Numbered from the stretch's first letter, positions 1-17,924 are shown. The stretch: 64,000 nucleotides of DNA from Parietaria judaica (GCA_954871525.1 OX940867.1:12935343-12999342); one strand, 5' to 3'. Notes: generated by a model not told the origin, from the letters alone. Made by a program: numbers and translations.

Positions 1-5190
<5,190 letters not shown>

Positions 5191-6491
5191 CGATATTTGT
5201 CTATTTGTCACGTACTTTTTCTTTTTCACTTTCACCCCGCGTTGTTATATAATAGTTAAAAAGGGCATAATTGAAAGAGAAAAAAGAGACTTAAATCTCC
5301 TACGTCGAAAAATTTAGCTGCTTATAGAGAGATCTTGCTCTGATTTTGATCTTGTTCATGTGAATGGTGATCTCTTTCTCTCTCTTGTTAATATAAATGA
5401 GAACAAATTTAGGCCATTATATATGTTTATTTGAGTAATTGGCATAAATGACCCTTGAACTTTTAACTTTCTGTAGAAATGTTTCACGACCTGTATATAA
5501 TATATTTTTGAAAATTAACTTATTTCCCCTGCACGTTATAAAATGACTAAAAGATTAACTAATGTGAAACAAAAGACTTATTTGGGAGTATTTTCTTCAG
5601 TTTTACGGGCATTTGGTTATTTGTCTCTAACCTTGTGGCAGTTTCATCTTGACGGTAATTGAACAACTAAGTTAATTGATTAGTTCACAAAAGTCTCTTG
5701 ATCTAAGTAAATTGATCCTGCTCAATAACTAATTAACAGAAATATCTTCATGCAAGATTTATTTTTAATGCTTATAGGGAAATATGTTGCTTTTTAAAAA
5801 TAAAAGAAGCATTGCTGATAAAAATTAAAGGTCATGGGGTAAACTGCTAATCATGCAAACTTCAGGAGGCATTCTTGAAAATTAAAGTTGGAAGTTTCTC
5901 AACGGTATATGTAATAAAACAACTATGTTGACTTTATTAAATTATATAAGTAAGCTCATACGAAGAGGCACATACTTGAATATCTTCACAAGAAAGATTT
6001 TAATACAAAAATGGAAATATTAAAAAAAAAAAAAAAACAAGTGACGGGTTAATAAAATTAGAACAAACACTTTTTTTTTTTTTTTTTCGGTCCAAGTTTT
6101 TTTTTTTTTTTGAAATTCCAACTACTAAGATACAAGTTGTAGTGCTCAACGGGTTGAGATATTCCTATTTAAAAGAACAAAAAATCAAAGGTAACTTTTA
6201 TCTTTTTTCTCCTTCAGTTTTACAAAGCCAAAGTACATGAATTTCGCATCATTACTTTTATTATAAAAATGAAATAATGAAGGAAAAAACAAAGATTAAA
6301 ATTATACCCTTTAAGACTATTGAAACATAAATTTAAATGGGGTCGCCTTTTATCTTTCCCTCCTTCATTTTTATCTCAATATATACATACAAATTTTGTG
6401 TAATTTTAGTTTCTTGTACTAGATCTTGAGTTCAAATTTGATGCAGTTTTGGTGTATTTAAGATATATTATTTAGTTTTGGTCGTGGACAT
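5191..6491. other. 3' flank of CYP90B, no gene seen
   Basis: AT-rich DNA after the P450 stop codon, which presumably includes its 3' UTR. Two T tracts (6071-6087 and 6099-6112) and an A tract (6022-6036) are the only marked features. No reading frame has family resemblance. Confidence 0.6.
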
Positions 6492-6620
6492 CAGGGACGG
6501 ACCTAGGATTTTATTTGGGGGTGACTTAAGAAAAATAATATATTTAAAAATATTTATTTATTTTGTATTTAATGTAGGAAGATGATGGTATATAATTCCC
6601 TTTTTCATATGGTTTTCTTT

Positions 6621-6655
<35 letters not shown>

Positions 6656-7361
6656 GGATGATAAAAGTAGATATTATAGCGGAAAATGTGTTTAAATTTA
6701 GATAAAATAGCAATCATATACTAGTACCAAAATTCTATTTGTAACGGTCGAAGTACCAAAATTCCGTAGAAGTATAAGGTCTGTGTTCTCTGTCTCTATT
6801 ATGTAATTCCGATTACTTTATAAAGTTGTGTCATCACAATTATCATTTAACACGTATAATTTGCACTCTTTTGCTATAAATATTAAATTTACACAATTAT
6901 TTACTTCATTACAAGTTTAGTTTAACAATGAAGTAAATAACAGTGTAAATGAAACTTGAATACTGTTATGTTCGTCTAAATTTGATTACATTTTCCGCTA
7001 TTATCTCTTAAAAATTTACTAAAACTATTTATCATAGGTACCTAAAAGCCACTCAAAGATTCAATATATTGAATTTCTAACACACATGAAATATACAAAT
7101 ATATAATTTATGAATAATAGGTTGCCAAGTGGTGTGGAGCTATATTCAAACGACTTAATCATTATTATAACACATTTCTAGGCTATAATTTAGGAAACAA
7201 TAAACGTATTGGGTTGAAAAAATATACTATACGATTAGTGAAATTATTGAAACTAATTAACTATATACCTTTTTTTTTTCTTTTTTTTCTCTATAATTAA
7301 GAAAAACTCAAAATTTTAGAGGTGACATAAGCCACCCCATAACCATCTCGTTCCGTCCCTG
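6492..7361. mobile_element. Non-autonomous hAT element with 8-bp target duplication
   Basis: The element begins CAGGGACGGA and ends TCCGTCCCTG, a perfect 10-bp terminal inverted repeat. The 8 bases before it (GTGGACAT, 6484-6491) are repeated directly after it (7362-7369). An 8-bp duplication with CAGGG ends is the signature of the hAT superfamily. The 870-bp interior has no transposase, so it must depend on an enzyme supplied elsewhere. The subterminal text (GGGGGTGAC left, GAGGTGACATAAGCCACCCC right) extends the symmetry imperfectly. Confidence 0.88.
6622..6654. repeat. (ATA)n microsatellite
   Basis: About eleven ATA units inside the hAT element, seen directly in the sequence. Confidence 0.95.
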
Positions 7362-8296
7362 GTGGACATGAATCTTAAGCTTTAAATAGAGTAAGATTCA
7401 TGGGGCATATATACATGCATAGTGAGTTTTAGACATATGTGCATGTATGGAAACATGAGTTGTTAATATGACAAGAACGGGACCTTTGTCCCGGCAAACG
7501 TACTTGTTACATATCATATCGTACATTCAATTATGATAAGCGTGTTAAGTATTTATATATGCATGAATATGCACGTATATATGTACGATATTTTCATCTT
7601 GTTATTGAAATAAGTATGTTTATTTTAGGGTTTTTTTTTTTAATCTTAAATGGTGAGAATATATTTTCAACTTTACTCATAGTCATGCATTTTGTCCTTA
7701 ATTTGAAATTCTATGTTAACTCAAATATTAACTAACTCTATTAACTATAATCAGGCACGGTGGCCCGTCCGGGTAAGCGCCCTCTCTTGTTCTACGAATT
7801 CTTTTAAGAAAAAATTATAAGAGAACTAATGATTTAATGTGTATCATTGACTATTACACTTTTTTTCTCGCGGTTCTCACGTTTCAAACCACGTAGTTCA
7901 TATCTCATACTTCTCTTTTTTATTTGTCTCTGATTCTCCTCTCTAATTTCTCTCGAAGTCTTTTTGGTCCTTATTTGAAACTCACTCTCACCGTCTCCAT
8001 CCTCTGTCTCGCCAACCACAAGCATAAATCTTATTTCTCAGCTCTATCTTGAACGGGAGAATAATTTACGAAATACATTATATTATGACCATATATACAT
8101 TGTTATATTGATAAAGTTTTGGTTATATTTTAAGGTTATTTATTTTGTAAAAAATGATCGATGTGAAAGGGTCCCGAAAAACGATATTTGTCAATTCAAA
8201 AAGCCAATAAATGGTATGTATGCAGTTACAACCCATGGATGAGTTTAGAAGAAATTCTACTACAAAACAAAGCTAAAAGGGCAAATATCCCTTTTA

Positions 8297-8406
8297 ACGA
8301 AATACTCATTTTGTGCAAACTTTTTAAAAAACTATCCATTATGGGTAGTTTTTTACATACTCAATGGGTAATTTTTTAAAAGTTTAATACAAAATGGACA
8401 TTTCGT
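8297..8406. repeat. 110-bp foldback repeat
   Basis: The left arm ACGAAATACTCATTTTGTGC pairs with the right arm, whose reverse complement starts ACGAAATGTCCATTTTGTAT. Pairing continues through AAACTTTTTAAAAAACTATCCATT. Total span is about 110 bp with a loop of roughly 20 bp. It could be a tiny MITE or a hairpin left by one; no target duplication is evident. Confidence 0.6.
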
Positions 8407-8587
8407 ACGATTTTCTTTATATAATTTATTTAAATCCATTAAAAAAATTCATTTAAATCCCCTGATAATTATTAGTTCCATTCCATTAGATGATTATGTG
8501 CTTATGTAGTACAATGGGGTTGTCTATTAAACAATGGTTGGCAAACCAAAAAAACATAAAGCACATAATTAGTTAAAATGTTATTAA

Positions 8588-8589
<2 letters not shown>

Positions 8590-8625
<36 letters not shown>

Positions 8626-8636
8626 CATACATATAA
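8590..8636. repeat. (AT)n / (ACAT)n microsatellite
   Basis: A run of about 16 AT units passes into three ACAT units. Confidence 0.95.
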
Positions 8637-9118
8637 GAACCAAAAAACGACAGGGAAAAGCATGAAATTGGTTATGGCAGTCTTCAAGAAAGTAGACAAT
8701 AACAAGTAGTGAAGGACCCACGGCAAAAAGAGTCTAATCGATTTATTCAGCAATTAAATGCTAACTGGAATGTCGGCAAAAAATAATTTTTTCCCAATAT
8801 TTACAATTAATACTTTCTGGTGTAGTTAATTCACTAAATTAATTACAATTCATTGTGTCTCACGACGACCAAGGTGAGCGTCTTTCAAATGATTATTAAT
8901 GACTTGTATGTTTCAGTTAAAAAAGAAGAAGTGCGAATTATATATATATATATTTTCACCATTTGTTTTGAGACGTTGTCTAAGATGTAAAGATCCAATT
9001 AATTTACTTTCGGTACATATAGTGTTATTATTTTTTTTAAGTCAAACACTTTCAATGTTCACTATTTGCTTGTTATTAAAATTTTGTGAACTTTTTCTCG
9101 ATTAATTTAATAAAATAT

Positions 9119-9660
9119 TTATTACAAGAAAGAAGGATATCAGAGACTAATTAATTAGTATCCAATACTTGACAAACAATCTCAAATGAGTATTCGAGAC
9201 TGATTTTCTTAGTCTCGGGCTAGTCTCGGATATTTAGTGACGGATGCTATTGTCAAGGACTAAAATTCGGATTATTCTCGGATACTTAGTGGCGGATGCT
9301 ACTATCAAGAAAAACTAGTCTCAAATACCACATTTTTCAGTCCTTAAGAAAGTCGGTCCAGAACTCGTATTTAGTCACTTGTAAGCCTTATTTTTAATCT
9401 CTTCTACATTTGGATTTAGTCTAGGATAAGGCGGTTTAAGGACTAATGTTTAGTCATTGTTCAATTTCGTGTTGTGTCGTTGATGTGGAGCTTTCAATAC
9501 TGATTTTTAGTCTCCAATATAGTGGCATTTGGGACTGTTTATTTAGTCTCGTCATGGTGCTTTAGAAAATAATTTCAGTTCTAAATATAATTCTCTTAAA
9601 ACTAATTAGTCTCTAGATTAGTTAGCTAGTACAATTAAAATCTAAATTTAGCTTCCTCGG
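9119..9660. repeat. Subterminal-like repeat block (AGTCTC / GAGACTAA words)
   Basis: The block carries many copies of AGTCTC or its complement plus a near-direct repeat: CTCGGATATTTAGTGACGG at about 9224 and CTCGGATACTTAGTGGCGG about 53 bp later. It starts near TATTACAAGAAAGAAGG, which weakly resembles a CACTA terminus. No matching far end was found, so the class is an inference. Confidence 0.4.
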
Positions 9661-9912
9661 TACGGTTTTTGTACCTACAAATTTCTAAGTAAATGTGTTG
9701 TAAAATCTTGCCCAATTGACAAAAAGATAGAGAAATAATGGTACTTAAAAATTCATTTCTAAACCTACGAACATTCATGAAAAACTAATAATAAATAACA
9801 ATTCAAATATATATATTCTCTAATGTCAAACAATCTAAGATAAAAAAATATATATCAAAGTTCAATATGACATCCGCTATTTACTAACTAACTAACGCCC
9901 TTGACTTGGTAT

Positions 9913-11637
9913 TGTTGGACATATTTTATATGCCTTCTATTCAGATGCTAATCCCGCTCACATAAGATTATGGTAGTTTGCCTAGAATGAATAGTACTTA
10001 TTAAAGTTATCTTATATAGTTATCTTCGGATTATAAATAGATAATATTAATTGAATGTTTAATCCATAGTTCTTTAATGTTGCTATCGACCATTGATGAA
10101 CTTAATCACAATTAGGTGATGATCTATTACCGGATCATAGTGTAGTCTGTGCACTGTTAAGTTTATCAAGTATGAAGTGTCTTCATATTGGACGGACTAG
10201 ACTCGCATCCGAAATCATCAAATAAGTCCGTCACTGATGATAGTACGATAGGGTCGCTTAGATGATCATATAGAATTAGGTTGACGTCCTGAGCATTATG
10301 GACTTGTACGGTTCAAATTATATAATCTTTGATTTAATCGTTACAGAGTACAGCTTGATACTCCTAATACTTTTATTATGGGATTAGACGGTTGACCGAG
10401 ATAAGTTGCCCAATAGCAGATACGGGCAATATCTTTATGATATTCTTATTGTGATTCATGGAAACAATCAAGTACTCATGATCAGCTCATTAGATTCATC
10501 ATCTTATGAGTGAGTAGTTTGTAAAAATCATAAGAATGAGATAGTGTCATCAAAAAGGGCAGAACGGTAAATATCACCCTTTTGATGAATGTCATAATAA
10601 AACGAAGACCTAGCACACCAGATATCTGATTGAATCAATGGACACCTGTGTTCATGAAGATAATTATCATACACACTTGAGAGTTCGGCCAAGAGCTATA
10701 GTGGAATGTAATCGAGGTTGGTAAAAGTCTACGCTTTTACCGTAGCTCGAGTGTGTACGTCCATTAGTCCCCTTTGTAGCTCCATAGAGGATGACACCGC
10801 AAATATATTAAAATATCTTATTTGAATAGGATACTCCAATCAGATTCGGTTCGTGATTATTATCACGAATTACTGATTACCCTAAATAGTGGCAAAACTA
10901 ACAAAGTTTGGTATGCCAGTGAAACTGCAATAAGATTATTGAATTTAATCCTAAGACATCCCTAGGGTTGTGGAAAAATAAATTATGGTACAGTTATCTT
11001 TTTGAATCGAGTCATTCTGACAGACGGTTTGAGATTTATGATAATAACAGTTTTTAGACCTAGACTAAAAATGACACTGTTATTTAAATAAAAAATTAGA
11101 GAAATTAAATATTGGTATTTATACCTGAAATATTTAATGAGAGAAATCGAATAATAATTTTGGAATTATAATCATATATTCGAAATTAAATCTTTGAAAA
11201 TATAAAGATTTGATTTATTAAATCTTTTAGGGTATTTTCTGAAAAAGATTTTATTTGGATTTATTCTTTATTTGATTTAATTAAATCAAATCTTAGAGTG
11301 AATATCTCCAAGTGATTGAGTAAATTTCTCACTCTCTCTCTCTCTCTCTCTCTCTCAAGATAGTTTCATCGAATTTCTCTGAGCTCCTCTCAAGGTTTTC
11401 ATAGACATCGCAAAAAGGATTGAAGATCGGAGTCAAAAAGTTCTTCAGAGAATCAAGATCCGTGTCAGAGACTACAAGAAAAAGGTACACGATTTCAAGA
11501 TTATTGATTAAAGAATTATTTACTAGTACTCATGGCTCAGAATTAAAATCAATAACTAGGTAAATAAATTAAAAAAATTAATTCATCACGATCGGGAAAA
11601 ATAATTGTAAATTGATTTTGAAACAGGCGGTTTGACA
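9913..11637 (+). mobile_element. Long-LTR copia-like repeat, copy 1 (boundaries approximate on the right)
   Basis: It begins TGTTGGACAT and shares a colinear set of phrases with the solo LTR at 51899-54573 read on its minus strand: AAGTATGAAG-GTCTTCATA, TTTGATTTAA-CGTTA, TCAATGGACACCT, TATAGTGGAAT and CGAGGTT. There is no reading frame, as expected of an LTR. The right end is placed at TTTGACA because a weak tRNA-iMet primer-site-like word (TGGTATGGGACTC) follows; this is uncertain. TG...CA ends and the long non-coding LTR fit a Tork/Angela-like Ty1/copia LTR. Confidence 0.6.
11332..11356. repeat. (CT)n microsatellite
   Basis: About twelve CT units inside the copia-like LTR copy, in the part that would be R/U5. 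Confidence 0.95.
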
Positions 11638-13304
11638 GGGTTATTGGTATGGGACTCTAACTCAGTAAAATTTTAAAGGTCAAACCGTGTGACTTAATCA
11701 ATGATTACAATTTCTTATAGGTCGGCGGTGACTGTTTTCAGTCTAGATCCGCAGATACGACCAGGAATCGGTGTTAATGCGATGTCAATTCCAGTAAGTA
11801 TATCATTGGAGCTCCCATTTCCTTGATCACCATCTCTTTCATTGCTCGTAGATGAAGCCATGGTCGACATAAAATTTGAAAAACTTAGTAGCTATATATG
11901 CTTGTAGCCAGTCCAACATCTCTTGATTTGTTTCTTTTCATCACTAAGTATATTCGTAAGCTCATTAATTGGACTCGTTAGCTCTTCATTCTCATTTGAA
12001 GCTCGTGGAGATCGTTTGGCCGCCGAGTAGATTAACATATCTTTTTTCCCAAAAAAATCAGTCCACTCATTGCCTCGTATCAAATTTTTCTTATTTATCG
12101 TTGCTAAATCTATTTTTATTGTTTCCTCTTATAACTCATACTCTAATGCATGCAGAAGTAATTATCGTTTTTTCTGATAGTAATTTCTTCATAGCATCCT
12201 CTTTGTGCTGAAGAATTTTTTCCTAACAGAAAAACAAATGTGTTAGAATTTTTTTAATAGAAATAACTAAGTCTAAAAAATAAATATAATTCAAATATCA
12301 ATTTTACACATTGGTTGAATTCTTCATCATTACTACATCCACCTTTCCGATATTTATAATCAAGTTGTCCAATTAGCATATTTCCAGACTTGCCGCTCGC
12401 GAGGCTTGTTCAACGCAATAGTATATTTGCATTGAAAAATAAACGCAGTAACTCGCGAGTCTCGTTCGCATCTAGTGTAGTGTTTGTGTACGAGATAATT
12501 GCACGTGAATATTTTTTTATAAGTTTTTTTCAAATCTTAATTAATTAAACAATTTATTTATTTAGCACTTTTAATTATTAATTTAACAATAAATTCTAAG
12601 AATAAAACTCGGTGAGGTTTATTTCTAATACTAAATAACTATTTTAATTAATTAGTAATCGATTAATAAGATTTTGAAATTGTTTAATTAAATTTGTAAC
12701 TGTTTTATTATTAATTAAAATTGTTTAATTAGTTTTATAAACACGGTATTAAAAGTGTATAAAAAATATACTATTGATAAAGTTACCTCGTTAAAACATT
12801 TCCCGAAAAGCCCAATTGGGACAAAACCGTGGTAAAGTACAATAAAAGGACACTCGGGAAAAAGAATACAATTCGAATGTTCGTAACTACTCAGGATAAA
12901 AATTATTATATAAATTAAGCAATTTGTCTTTCGCTGCTTCGAATTATACCGACTATGATTGTTGCTCTGCTTGCCACCATTCATTCATTACTGTAAAACT
13001 TTCCAAGTGTGTCGTGGTCATACTGGTGCGAGGATCATCAATGATTCTCCTTACTGAATTTGTAAGCGCTTTCAAAAGGGACACGTGATATTGGGATGGA
13101 GAAAAAGTTATTTTTTTTTCCATCCGAGACAATATTGAAAGCTCGTCATTTGTCTCCGCCACCAACAATGATGGGAATCTCGTCATTTACCCATTCTCTT
13201 CCACACTCTCTTCGCACGAACTTGCAGAAAAGTGTCTTGTGCTGACAAACATTTAACAACATCTAATACTTGGAGTTCCAATACGTATTTTGAAGAAAAA
13301 TATT
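11638..13304 (-). other. Region downstream of the decayed hAT gene; only broken minus-strand frames
   Basis: Minus-strand frames at 13186-12953, 12083-11892 and 11862-11740 look coding-like in composition, and the last begins MASSTSNERDGD. I recognise no family. They may be the degraded 3' part of the hAT element or a second element. A GC-rich patch near 12395-12470 (CTCGCGAG occurs) is also unexplained. Confidence 0.35.
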
Positions 13305-13960
13305 TCACTCTACATATGCCTTGGCTTTGGTAAAATGATTTTCACTTGTTAGAGTTGTTCTTACACTGCCACCAATCAATGTTATCGCAAATTTCACGAT
13401 ATAAGTCTTACGCTTAGCCACCCAAGATCTCATTATCAAATTTATGATATGACACGTGCAATATTGGTGTAGTAATTTCTGAGTAGGTTGCACGGGCAAA
13501 AAAATTTCAATGATCGTCATTGTCGATTGGTTATTAGACGCATTAACTAAAGTAATAAAAATTATGTGGTTGTCTAAACCCCATTTGAAAATAATATCAA
13601 TACTTTTTATGTAATATTTTGACGTGTGTGTCTACCCTCGTAATTACTCAGAGCTATTAGACATTTTTAAAGTTTCCATTCAAAATCTACATAATGGTCT
13701 GTGACGCTAATGTAATCATTGAACTCAAAACCATTCCAAATACTAACGTCATTGCAACGTCAATATTAGATTTTTTTTTAAAAATATATCCACCAAGTAC
13801 CAACAAGGCTTCTTCTCTAAAATAGCTTTTTCTCTAAAATAGCTTTCATCAATTTCCTTAGTGACAGTTTGACGTGAAAATGGCCTATACGAAAAATTAA
13901 TTCTTTGCATGTATCTTATGTGACTTATTTTTTCGGAATGCTCATAGGTAGGGTACAACT
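13305..13960 (-). pseudogene. Decayed hAT transposase fragment
   Basis: The minus strand reads as hAT transposase core in pieces. YMQRINFSYRPFSRQT (about 13920-13850) matches the family segment before the catalytic region. NGFEFNDYISVTDHYVDFEW follows at about 13730-13670, then a RHTRQNIT piece, and finally HQYCTCHIINLI (about 13470-13430), the conserved hAT CxxH-like segment. The same blocks in the same order occur in the hAT gene at 61890-64000 (YMQRINPSY, LNDYLSLTAHYVDEDW, CRHTGQNIS, HQRCGCHIINLI), so the two are relatives. Several in-frame stops and frame changes separate the blocks, so this copy cannot make transposase. Confidence 0.8.
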
Positions 13961-14110
13961 ACCTACTAGGTCATCCACTCTCTAAGTTGAATGAGATCAA
14001 GAATATGAACCTGTAATATGTATTCGTGGTTCCAAACCATCAATATCAAGCCAAACTTGTGACTCACACATAAGCAGAAAATTTACCATTTTACCCTTTA
14101 ATGCATTATC

Positions 14111-14700
14111 TGTTGAACATGTATCCTTAAACAAGCTGATTTTACCCCATTGTAAAAGTTTTTGCCAAGTCGTTGAATAAATATAATGCTTATTATGTTA
14201 ATCTTATTATAGTTTCTTGTAGAGTAAAATAACAAATAAAAAGTCGAATTTGGAATTTTCATCAACATGAAAGTTGTGGAAATTAAATTCTAAGAAACTT
14301 TGCTTTTGGAACCGTGACGTTTCGACGTACGGGTTGTGATTTGGAAATTTCTGGTTTCTGACCGTTTTTGGTAAACTTGAAATTAAATCACACGTCACGA
14401 ATTTAAATTATGGTGTTGCACCATGTAATTTAATGTGTGATATTGAGACCGGTAATTAATAATATAATATAATTTAATTATTAATAATCAATATATTTAT
14501 AGTATAATTAAATAAAATATATTTTATATATTTATGCATGAGTATAGTCGAATGGATGCATGAGAAGTGGAACCAAAAATACATGTCTTTGACTTCGTAT
14601 TGAAGTTTCCATATTTCCACGACTTTTTTCATTAAAGATGTGCTTGTCATATTATAAGTTTGATACTTCAATATGGTATCACCATAATTTCAAAATGTAT
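14111..14700 (+). mobile_element. Long-LTR copia-like repeat, fragment (copy 2)
   Basis: It starts TGTTGAACATGTATCC and continues CTTAAACAAGCTG, matching the minus-strand start of the solo LTR that ends at 54573. Further matches are TATTATGTTAATC, TTTTGGAACCG, TTGTGATTT and TTTAATGTGTGATA, with an internal deletion relative to that copy. The right boundary is not defined. Confidence 0.6.
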
Positions 14701-16425
14701 AGCAAAAATTAAAATACCATTATTAGCACCATTATTTACATGTGAGCATCTACTATGCTAACTGTTTCTTGGACTAACTATTGCATGCAAAATCGATAAA
14801 ATGAGAGAGTGATTAAACCGGACATGTCAATATGTTGGAACTCAACCTACCTGATGCTAGAGTTCGTCACACCTTAAATGGAGCTTCTTACAAACTGGAT
14901 CAACGGCCCGGAGCGCGAAGAATGTGAACACCTCGACAAACTTGATTGCATATAATAGTTATCTAATTCAGGGCGTTTCTATCTCTTTTTCATATTATTA
15001 TTGTCGAAATATCTCACGTTTACTCACCCACATATAAAAGAACTTTACCTGCTATTTTTTTTTATATCATTTGTCATTTTGATGGTGCTAAATATAATCT
15101 TTTATCTATCGATGTATTGACAGCGATAATTGCAAAGTATATCCTACGCTAAAGCTTTCAAAGTTTCAAGATTTACTAATGACTATGGAAACATTTGATT
15201 GGGGAGGAGTACATGATACACGACTACAAAGAGGATGATCGAAAGATGAAGCTTCTTTAATATGAGTACGAGCAAATGTATACCAAGGCGGGGGAGAAAA
15301 GGGAAGAGACACAACCTTATCAACATGTAAAATTAATTTCTTAAAGTTTATTTCTTGAAATTGATTTCACTTTTTCAACAACCAACAGGTGGAGGCGGAC
15401 GCGGAGCCGGTGAACCCTACATTTACAACCACCGGGCATTCTACAACCTTACATCTCACTCTGGACTATGCGGGGCAATCAGTTCTTCACCGAGGTCACA
15501 CGGAAGCAGCACATCAAGTAGTCCCAGTCAACGTTGTCGTAAACGAATACACCCGGTTCTGGAACTTTCCTCCTACACTGTGTCCTTCTGAAAGCCTTGA
15601 CATCCATGAATGGTAGCATGCACAGTGATTTGAGTACTCGTTTTTATCAATGTTGGCTCAGGACATTCTTACAATCCCGATCTCAATGATATAATCAGAG
15701 TCATCTTTCTCATTGATTGGAAGGATGTTGGAGCCTCATCACAAGTCACCGAAGTCGGATATTATGGTCGAGATCCTTATGCTATCCAAAGATTGGATTG
15801 TGACCACAAAAACTCAACAAGATAACGAACTCATAAACAATGAACTAGTGGATTATTTAACCTCTCTTGAATGTAATTCGTTTTTAGTTGTACGCTTAAT
15901 AATTGTATTTCCAATTTCTGAGTCTTTAATTGAATATAAAATCATTTTTTATCAGGTATCTACTCACTTTTTTCATATTTACTTATAAATTTTCACACAA
16001 AAAATAATTTGAAAAATTAAAATAATTTTTTTACAAAAGTAAACTTTTAATACCAAAAGTTTAAAATGTTGAATTGATAAATTTCCAGGGAGTAAATAGC
16101 AATTAAAATATTTTTATTTTTAATAAAAAAATTCTCGAACCCGTAATTAAATATATATATATTTTTTATGGCCAAGGAGCGGACTTCCGGGTTGCCTTAT
16201 ATTTTCGGGACTACGTACCTGCGGGCTCACCTACCTCGTCGAGGTCGTTGCCGATAAGCCGTTAACCGAATTTCTTCGTTTCCAGAAGTGACACGTGTCC
16301 AACGGCATATGTAAAATTATGTTAATTGAATTGATAAACTAAATAAAAATTTAAAAAGAATCAAAATAATGAAGATAAAAAAAAACTTATGTGAGATAGA
16401 GATTAGATTCATTGCACCATAAAAA
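14701..16425 (+). other. Unassigned region with coding-like patches
   Basis: Short open stretches at 15355-15616 and 15650-15830 have near-coding composition (for example PYIYNHRAFYNL at about 15417, IIRVIFLIDWKD at about 15690), separated by stops. I cannot name a family. It may be a remnant of transposon-borne sequence. A GC-rich patch at 16170-16310 is likewise unexplained. No intact gene is supported. Confidence 0.3.
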
Positions 16426-16841
16426 TCTATATTTATATAAAAGGAGAGTTTTTCCACTATGACTTGGCACAACTAAAAGTAGAGAATAGATGATTCCTAT
16501 TTTTCTACATTTTAAACTTTTTTTTTGTAGTAATAATATACTCACTTAATATCTTCTTTAACTGTATATTTATTTTTTTACTAATTCATTACACATTTCA
16601 TGCATCAATTCACTGAAATTGATTACACATTCAGCTTATTGCTTTTGATTATTAAGTTTTGTATTAATGAAAATTCAATTCTTTCCCTTATGACAAATTG
16701 ACGTTTTTTATACATTTATTTAGCATATTATTATGTATAGCCTTTTAGCCTTTCCTTGCATAACCCTTGCATAACGTTTTCTGCATAACGTATGAATGAT
16801 ATATACATGTATGTATGTATGTGTGTGTATATATATATATA

Positions 16842-17636
16842 GGGTTAATTGCGGCAATAATGCACAACCTTTGGTCAAAAGGGGTTTTAGGTCCCCAACC
16901 TTTTAAAGTGTGGGCAAAAATACACAACGTTTGTTGAATATAAAATCCGTTGGTCCTTCCGTTAGGGATGTTAAATTCTGCTGATGTGGCATCGTTAAAC
17001 TGCCAAATGGACTGCCAACTTGTAATATTAATTACATAACCTAATTAATAAGAATAAAATAAAATATTTTAATTATGATTCAAAAAATAAATCAAAACTT
17101 TAAATTAACGAGCAATACTTATTTAACGCGTAGTTCCTATTTTTAAACTCGTGCTTCAATATTATTCACATCTTTACTATGTCGTTTTTTAAATTACAAT
17201 TGTTTTTAATAATCAGTAGTTTTCCCAAAATTTTAGTCGTTTCTAATAAACCGTTGTTATGTAATCTTTGCAAATTTTAGTCGTGTTTAATAATCCGTCA
17301 TTTTTCAAAATTTTAGTCATGTTTGACGAAGAGTCTGTATATTTTTAGTGGGAGTAAAAATTATATATTTAATTTAAAGAATTAATTTGTTTTTTGAATC
17401 ATAATTAAAATATGATTTAATTTATTCTTATTAATTAAGTTATGTAATTAATATTACAGTTGGCAGTTCATTTGGCAGTTTAACGATGCCACATCAGCAG
17501 AATTTAACATCCCTAACGGAAGGACTAACGGATTTTACATTCAACAAACGTTGTGTATTTTTGCCCACACTTTGAAAGGTTGGGGACCTAAAACCCCTCT
17601 TGATCAAAGGTTGTGCATTATTGCCGCAATTAACCC
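16842..17636. mobile_element. Long-TIR Mutator-like MITE, 795 bp
   Basis: Both ends begin GGGTTAATTGCGGCAATAAT read inward, and the inverted repeat continues for more than 200 bp with few mismatches (shared words AGTGTGGGCAAAAATACAC and GCTGATGTGGCATCG). Nine bases ATATATATA lie directly on both sides (16833-16841 and 17637-17645), as expected for a Mutator-type insertion, although the TA-rich target makes this weak by itself. The interior is AT-rich without a transposase. It lies inside the Helitron and is therefore younger. Confidence 0.85.
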
Positions 17637-17924
17637 ATATATATATATATTCATCCTAATATAATATGTATAGCCCTTTTGTCATACCCTGCATAAATCT
17701 ATACGTGTTGAAGTTATGTCTTTTCATATGGATATATTTTTATCCTATAAAAAGAAGGTTCATAAGAAATGGATAACAAATGATATCTTTTTCTCTTTTT
17801 TTTTCTTTCTCTCCTTTCTCCCTCTAATTACATGTTACATTTTAATATTCCTACACATATTGTGCTGCGAATATAAGTTTTGAGATTACATGTTAATCTT
17901 ATGTATGGGCATTATTGCAATGCA

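Larger units (their letters stand above)
7370..9912. other. Gene-poor AT-rich region
   Basis: No coding gene is supported. It contains an AT/ACAT microsatellite (8590-8636), a small foldback (8297-8406) and a stretch rich in AGTCTC/GAGACTAA words (about 9119-9660) that resembles transposon subterminal DNA. Confidence 0.6.

Noticed and set aside
9119..14222. A 5-kb CACTA element ending at TTTCTTGTAGAG (14211)
   Set aside because: The right-hand word lies inside the copia-like LTR fragment and aligns with TTTCTGGTAAAG in the other copy, so it is not a transposon end.
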